Assembly (NCBI RefSeq): GCF_034702125.1
Contig: NC_085862.1
Coordinates: forward strand, 18,438,391-18,502,390
DNA length: 64,000 nucleotides
Direction: 5' to 3'
Source: Engraulis encrasicolus
Lineage: Eukaryota > Chordata > Actinopteri > Clupeiformes > Engraulidae
Part shown: positions 60,901 through 64,000 of the stretch, one piece after another
How positions within the stretch are numbered: position 1 is the stretch's first letter
Layout of the letters: the number at the start of each line of letters is the position of its first letter
Notes under the pieces: generated by a model
Database searches by the model: none
What the model saw: only the letters and a program-made list of their open reading frames with translations
What the model was told of the DNA's origin: nothing
Position numbers and translations under genes: made by a program

Positions 60901-63003
60901 GTTGAGAGGTACAATCAAACATTGAAAGGCATGCTGCGGAAGTTTGTGTCCTCCAACGCCAAAGACTGGGACCGCTGGCTGCCGTACCTGATGTTTGCCT
61001 ACCGCGAAGTACCTCAAGCATCCACGGGGTTCTCGCCGTTCGAACTCCTGTACGGCAGACATGTCCGTGGACCCCTTGACCTGCTGAAGGATGCCTGGGA
61101 GTCGCCCAAGCCCACCTCATCCAGTGTGATCTCCTACGTCATTGCCATGAGGGAGAAGATGGAGGAGATGGCCAGCCTCGTCCGAGACAACCTCCAGAAG
61201 GCCCAGGCGACTCAGACCACCTGGTACGACCGGAGTGCCCGACAGAGAACCTTCCAGCCTGGCCAGAAAGTCCTTCTTCTCCTGCCCACCAACGAGAACA
61301 AGTTGCTCGCTAAGTGGCAGGGTCCCTACAGCATCATCAGACAGATGGGGCCCACCACCTACGAGCTGGAGATGCCAGAGAGGAGGAAGCAGCGGCAGGC
61401 GTTCCACGTCAACCTTCTGAAAGAGTGGAAGGAACGGGAGGCACCACCAAGTCCACAGCTGTTGGTGCAGGCCGTGAAAGAAGAAGAGGACACCCCCGAG
61501 CAATTCTTCCCGACCGAACAGCCAGCTGGGACAGTGGACTTGTCCCATCTAACCAGTCAGCAGCAGCAAGAAATACAGGCCATTGTTCCTGAAGGCCTGT
61601 TCAGTGACCAGCCGGGGTACACACCAGTGGCGGAGCACCCCATCCGTCTGAAGGACTCTACACCCGCCAGACAACGGATGTACAGAGTTCCAGAGCGACT
61701 GTTACCTGCTCTCCGGGAGGAGTTGCAGGTCATGCAGAGACTGGGGGTGATTGAGCGTTCAGAGAGTGCCTGGAGCAGCCCAGTGGTCCTGGTGCCGAAG
61801 AAGGACGGCACAATGCGTTTCTGCATCGACTTCCGCCAGGTGAACACTCAGTCACACTTCGACGCATACCCCATGCCCCGACTTGAAGACCTCATCGAGC
61901 GTCTGGGAGGCGCCCAGTACATCACCACACTGGACCTGAGTAAGGGGTACTGGCAGGTGCCCCTGGCCAAAGAAGCAAGACCCTACACCGCCTTCAGAAC
62001 ACCCCAGGGCCTCTTTCAATTCACTGTGATGCCCTTTGGCCTGCAGGGGGCGCCTGCTACGTTCCAGCGCCTGATGGACCGGGTGCTGGACGGCACCGGC
62101 GCCTTCGCGGGTGCTTACCTTGATGACATCATCATCTACAGCAGCAGTTGGGCGGAGCATGTGCAGCACCTGGCCGAGGTGTTGCGCCGCATTCATCAGG
62201 CGGGGTTGACCATTCAGCCCAACAAGTGTGCCTTCGTTCAGCAAGAGGTGCGCTACCTGGGGCACATCGTTGGACGCGGTGTCATCAAGCCCCAACAAGA
62301 CAAGCTCCAGGCGATCCGGGACTGCCCACGGCCAGAGACCAAGAAGGGGGTCCGCTCTTTCTTGGGACTCGCAGGGTGGTACCGGAGATTCGTCCCCAAC
62401 TTTGCCACCAGAGCGGCCCCTCTCACCGATCTCACCAGAAAGTCTGGCTCAGTCCGAGTCAGGTGGGAGGACCAGCATGAGGCGGCCTTCAACGACCTGA
62501 AGGAGGCCCTCTGCAGCGGGCCCGTACTGCAGAGTCCAGACTTCAAGCAGCCGATGACCGTCCAGACTGACGCCTCCGGTGTTGGTCTGGGAGCCGTGCT
62601 CCTTCAAGGTGAAGGAGATCAGCAGCTGCCTGTGGCTTATATAAGCCGCAAACTTTTTCCAAGAGAGACAAGGTACTCTGCTGTTGAATTGGAGTGCCTT
62701 GCTGTAAAATGGGCCCTTGATTCCTTTCGTTACTATCTCTTGGGCCGACAGTTTGTTTTAGAAACTGACCACCGGGCCTTGAAGTGGCTCGGGCAGATGA
62801 AAGACACAAATACCCGCATAACCCGTTGGTTTTTGGCTTTGCAGCCATACAGTTTCGAGGTCCGCTATCGAGCGGGCACACAGAATGCGGTGGCGGATTA
62901 CCTGTCTCGCCACCCCAGTGGCGAGCTTCCAGAGGAAGGGGGAAATGTGAAAAGGCAGCCCTCCCTTTTCACAAACGCCACTGAGCAGCACGCTACAATG
63001 TAG
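57901..63003 (+). CDS. Retrotransposon Gag-Pol polyprotein, integrase before RT
   Basis: An open frame of 1,700 codons from the ATG at 57901. The frame is also open 53 codons upstream, but that part is LTR and primer site. Order: coiled basic N-terminus; Ala/His/Pro-rich decapeptide repeats (58240-58720); capsid with a SCAN-like helix region (about 58890-59345, including LEQFLRSLSPEVRVWVKEH); CCHC knuckle (59554-59595); protease ALLDTGS (59719); H2C2 zinc finger (60410-60545) and integrase core with Asp at 60619, Asp at 60796 and Glu at 60904 (35-residue spacing); GPY/F motif (61318); reverse transcriptase with YLDD at 62116; RNase H from about 62560. No stop or frameshift interrupts it, and the last 18 codons lie in the 3' LTR. 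Gag and Pol are fused in one frame, so no ribosomal shift is needed. Confidence 0.95.
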   Translation: MAYRKLKKNPLGPGEEEVEGAIGGEPQTQPDDGDRPQDSFNLSDLYNLLRRSMQTQEKEMEKQEKRWRSIQIQLGNVRDELEDNRRSSSGGHQQPDGVRPAMQNADAAHTLAAVVAEAAAAAHPATATLQAAAHPATAALQEAAHPATAALQAAAHPVTAALQAAAHPAMAALPAPAAHPATLQAAAHPATAALPAPAAHPATAMAAFQVPAAHPATAAFQVPAAHPAMAALQAPTVHPTALALPAVAAALAHPTAVAQPTAATLPAPAAHPAAAALPAAPSAGYPAPPPAPWMTAAPAAGPATLVPDPAAPAPATWTRAAVPKLEDGDDVEQYMTTFERLATAYRWPLAQWATFLVPYLSGKARAAYVAMDPYEAVDYFKVKTAILAKYEINAESYRTRFREPNIQSGETPKEFYNRLKDLYQKWIRPAEHTVEQIGEVLILEQFLRSLSPEVRVWVKEHNPSTGQKAAELVDAFLSARRGTKDFRSQGPNRAPQSPKGKSVGYGSGVGPGPGSSAQSRGPSTRHYAPQHPSQFRPTDTSTNTSANTQAVCHYCGKPGHWARTCPLKKVKGASCSMVSVPRPRTDAVYADSVPVMDVIVNDKPARALLDTGSTHTLVQPHLVQQPEAMTGEKLRVVCVNGDVHEYPIALVSVKVQDQMFRLEAGVVEGLNYPVVLGQDVVILPDLVQTALPMSCVATRAQAKKAQELLREMPYSGENICPPVKLRDRKTRRQRRHDKLVGTVKVMSGAELEAVPDAVKDMWQVPDDLKELQNQDDSLKVLFNQAVEVEGVSTGQKKTLLGEFYFVRDGLLYHQPEDGSAEQLVIPTCLRQKILCLGHDIPWSAHLGSVKTLQRISDRFYWPGLYTDVQKHCKTCPTCQLYSKHKVRPYPLQPLPVIDVPFTRIAMDIVGPLERTQSGYQYILVICDYATRYPEVFPLRKVTARAIAPALLQLFSRVGIPREILTDQGTAFLSNTLKQVYGLLGISAIRTTPYHPQTDGLVERYNQTLKGMLRKFVSSNAKDWDRWLPYLMFAYREVPQASTGFSPFELLYGRHVRGPLDLLKDAWESPKPTSSSVISYVIAMREKMEEMASLVRDNLQKAQATQTTWYDRSARQRTFQPGQKVLLLLPTNENKLLAKWQGPYSIIRQMGPTTYELEMPERRKQRQAFHVNLLKEWKEREAPPSPQLLVQAVKEEEDTPEQFFPTEQPAGTVDLSHLTSQQQQEIQAIVPEGLFSDQPGYTPVAEHPIRLKDSTPARQRMYRVPERLLPALREELQVMQRLGVIERSESAWSSPVVLVPKKDGTMRFCIDFRQVNTQSHFDAYPMPRLEDLIERLGGAQYITTLDLSKGYWQVPLAKEARPYTAFRTPQGLFQFTVMPFGLQGAPATFQRLMDRVLDGTGAFAGAYLDDIIIYSSSWAEHVQHLAEVLRRIHQAGLTIQPNKCAFVQQEVRYLGHIVGRGVIKPQQDKLQAIRDCPRPETKKGVRSFLGLAGWYRRFVPNFATRAAPLTDLTRKSGSVRVRWEDQHEAAFNDLKEALCSGPVLQSPDFKQPMTVQTDASGVGLGAVLLQGEGDQQLPVAYISRKLFPRETRYSAVELECLAVKWALDSFRYYLLGRQFVLETDHRALKWLGQMKDTNTRITRWFLALQPYSFEVRYRAGTQNAVADYLSRHPSGELPEEGGNVKRQPSLFTNATEQHATM
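58240..58720 (+). repeat. Coding minisatellite in Gag (Ala/His/Pro decapeptides)
   Basis: About a dozen in-frame copies of a roughly 30-36 bp unit encode AHPATAALQA-like decapeptides between the Gag N-terminus and the capsid region. It accounts for long antisense frames here. Confidence 0.85.
62928..62945 (+). other. Polypurine tract
   Basis: CCAGAGGAAGGGGGAAA runs directly into the TG of the 3' LTR, the expected position for plus-strand priming. It is also coding, near the end of the Pol frame. Confidence 0.85.
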
Positions 63004-63944
63004 CTTGCTAACGTCACACGCTCACAGGCGCATACATGGACACCTGCACACACCTCCATACACCAGCGCGCACACGCGAATCTGAGACTTTCACTCGCGG
63101 AGCCGGCAACCGCATTTGAGAGCTCAATGTTACACCAACACTCCAAAAACTTTTTGTACTTACCTGAGTGACCAGCCATCGCAGCGTTCGGTGAGGTACC
63201 CGCCGATATCGCTCCATAATCCCAAACCGCTCCAGTTTCCACACATTGCACACACAAACACAAACGCACACACTTCCTGGTCCGACAACTTTTCCTCCCC
63301 TGGGAAACACGAACTATGGGTAGGGGGATAGTTAAAGCCCAGTCCGCCAATCAGGGACTTGAATTACCTGGCGGGGTGAAATGAAATGTTTGATGTATTT
63401 GGAATGCTATTTTTACCGGTAATGTTGTTGTTTTGAGAAATGTGTTTAATTGAATGTATGCATACAGTAATGTGTTTAATGTCAATTGTTTAGGAATGTA
63501 GTTTAACAGTGAAGATGAAGTAGTGCATTGTTTTAGCTGTACCTTTTTTCTTGCATAGTGGTCTCAACCAATCAGTCAGTGATGTAGTCCAATGATTATG
63601 CAATTTGCCAATTATGTCTGTTTGTATAAAAACCCCACTTTTTGCTCAGTCTGTTGTTGGAGGCTAGGAGAAAGGTTGGTGCCTGAGACTGTCGCTGTGC
63701 AAAAAGGTATTGTGCTCTCTGCGCTTAGATTTATTTGTTAGTTTATTATTTTGAAACAACCATCGTGTTGATTTTTGTTTATGTTTTGAAAAGTCTTTTT
63801 TTTTGTTACTGCACCTTTTGGTTAGAGCACTGTAAATAAATCTACACCGCTTCATTTGCACTGGACATCGTTGTTGCTCGCTTTCATTCCGTTTGGTGGC
63901 CATCCTGCAGTGAAACCCGAGCCAGAGGGCTCACCAATTTCACA
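62946..63944 (+). repeat. 3' LTR
   Basis: Same 999 bp as the 5' LTR, with no differences found by eye. The Pol stop codon (63001-63003) lies inside it. Confidence 0.95.
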
Positions 63945-63949
63945 TTCAG

Positions 63950-64000
63950 TAACAACACAGTCTATCTACCTCAAGAGTACAATAGAGTAAATGGTAGACA
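63950..64000 (+). repeat. Older interspersed repeat, right part
   Basis: Continuation of the repeat interrupted at 56831. It matches 21524-21575, including the segment around AGAGTAAATGGT. Confidence 0.75.

Larger units (their letters stand above)
56832..63944 (+). mobile_element. Full-length Gmr1-type Ty3/gypsy LTR retrotransposon
   Basis: Complete element: 999-bp LTRs (56832-57830 and 62946-63944) beginning TG and ending CA, 5-bp target duplication TTCAG (56827-56831 and 63945-63949), primer site after the 5' LTR, purine tract before the 3' LTR, and one gag-pol frame. Pol order is protease, integrase, reverse transcriptase, RNase H. Integrase before RT in a gypsy-type element defines the Gmr1 group of deuterostomes. 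By eye the LTRs show no differences, so the insertion is recent. It lies in crb1 intron 5 in the sense orientation and interrupts an older repeat. Confidence 0.96.

Overview
The window is vertebrate nuclear DNA and almost certainly from a teleost fish. Two large spliced genes lie head to head, with long introns full of fish-type repeats: tRNA-derived SINEs, L2/CR1-type LINE ends, many short hAT and Harbinger-type inverted-repeat elements, long (CA)n tracts, and a Gmr1-type LTR retrotransposon. The species cannot be named from the sequence. There is one ambiguous base, at 19586.

Left part, minus strand, 26567 down to 409: aspm, the spindle-pole and microtubule minus-end protein. I placed 25 exons with consistent GT-AG sites and phases, giving about 3,029 codons: an N-terminal ASH domain, a low-complexity Ser-rich linker, two calponin-homology regions and a very long IQ array. 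One 3.5-kb exon carries most of the array. The C-terminal exons lie beyond position 1. A CCAAT-rich promoter precedes exon 1. The intergenic stretch of about 5 kb (26.9-31.6 kb) holds only repeats.

Right part, plus strand, from 31641: crb1, a Crumbs-family apical polarity protein. Five phase-compatible exons (signal peptide, then EGF repeats) end at 48959. No laminin-G exon appears, so the rest of the gene lies to the right of 64000 and 48960-64000 is intronic. A separate signal-peptide exon at 52109-52163, with the same splice phase as exon 5, looks like an internal alternative promoter for a short Crb1 isoform.

Mobile DNA: a full-length LTR retrotransposon (56832-63944) has 999-bp LTRs that look identical, a 5-bp target duplication and a single gag-pol frame. 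Integrase comes before reverse transcriptase, and Gag has a SCAN-like region, which is the Gmr1 arrangement. Five short insertions flanked by 10-17 bp target duplications each carry a hammerhead-ribozyme-like core. The best preserved lies on the sense strand of an aspm intron. They resemble Penelope-related, retrozyme-like elements and are the least expected feature of the window. Other notable structures are two minisatellites that copy 5' splice sites (crb1 exon 3, aspm exon 20), a DNA transposon whose target duplication forms the polypyrimidine tract of crb1 exon 4, and a 3.8-kb element built from inverted arrays of about 152-bp units.
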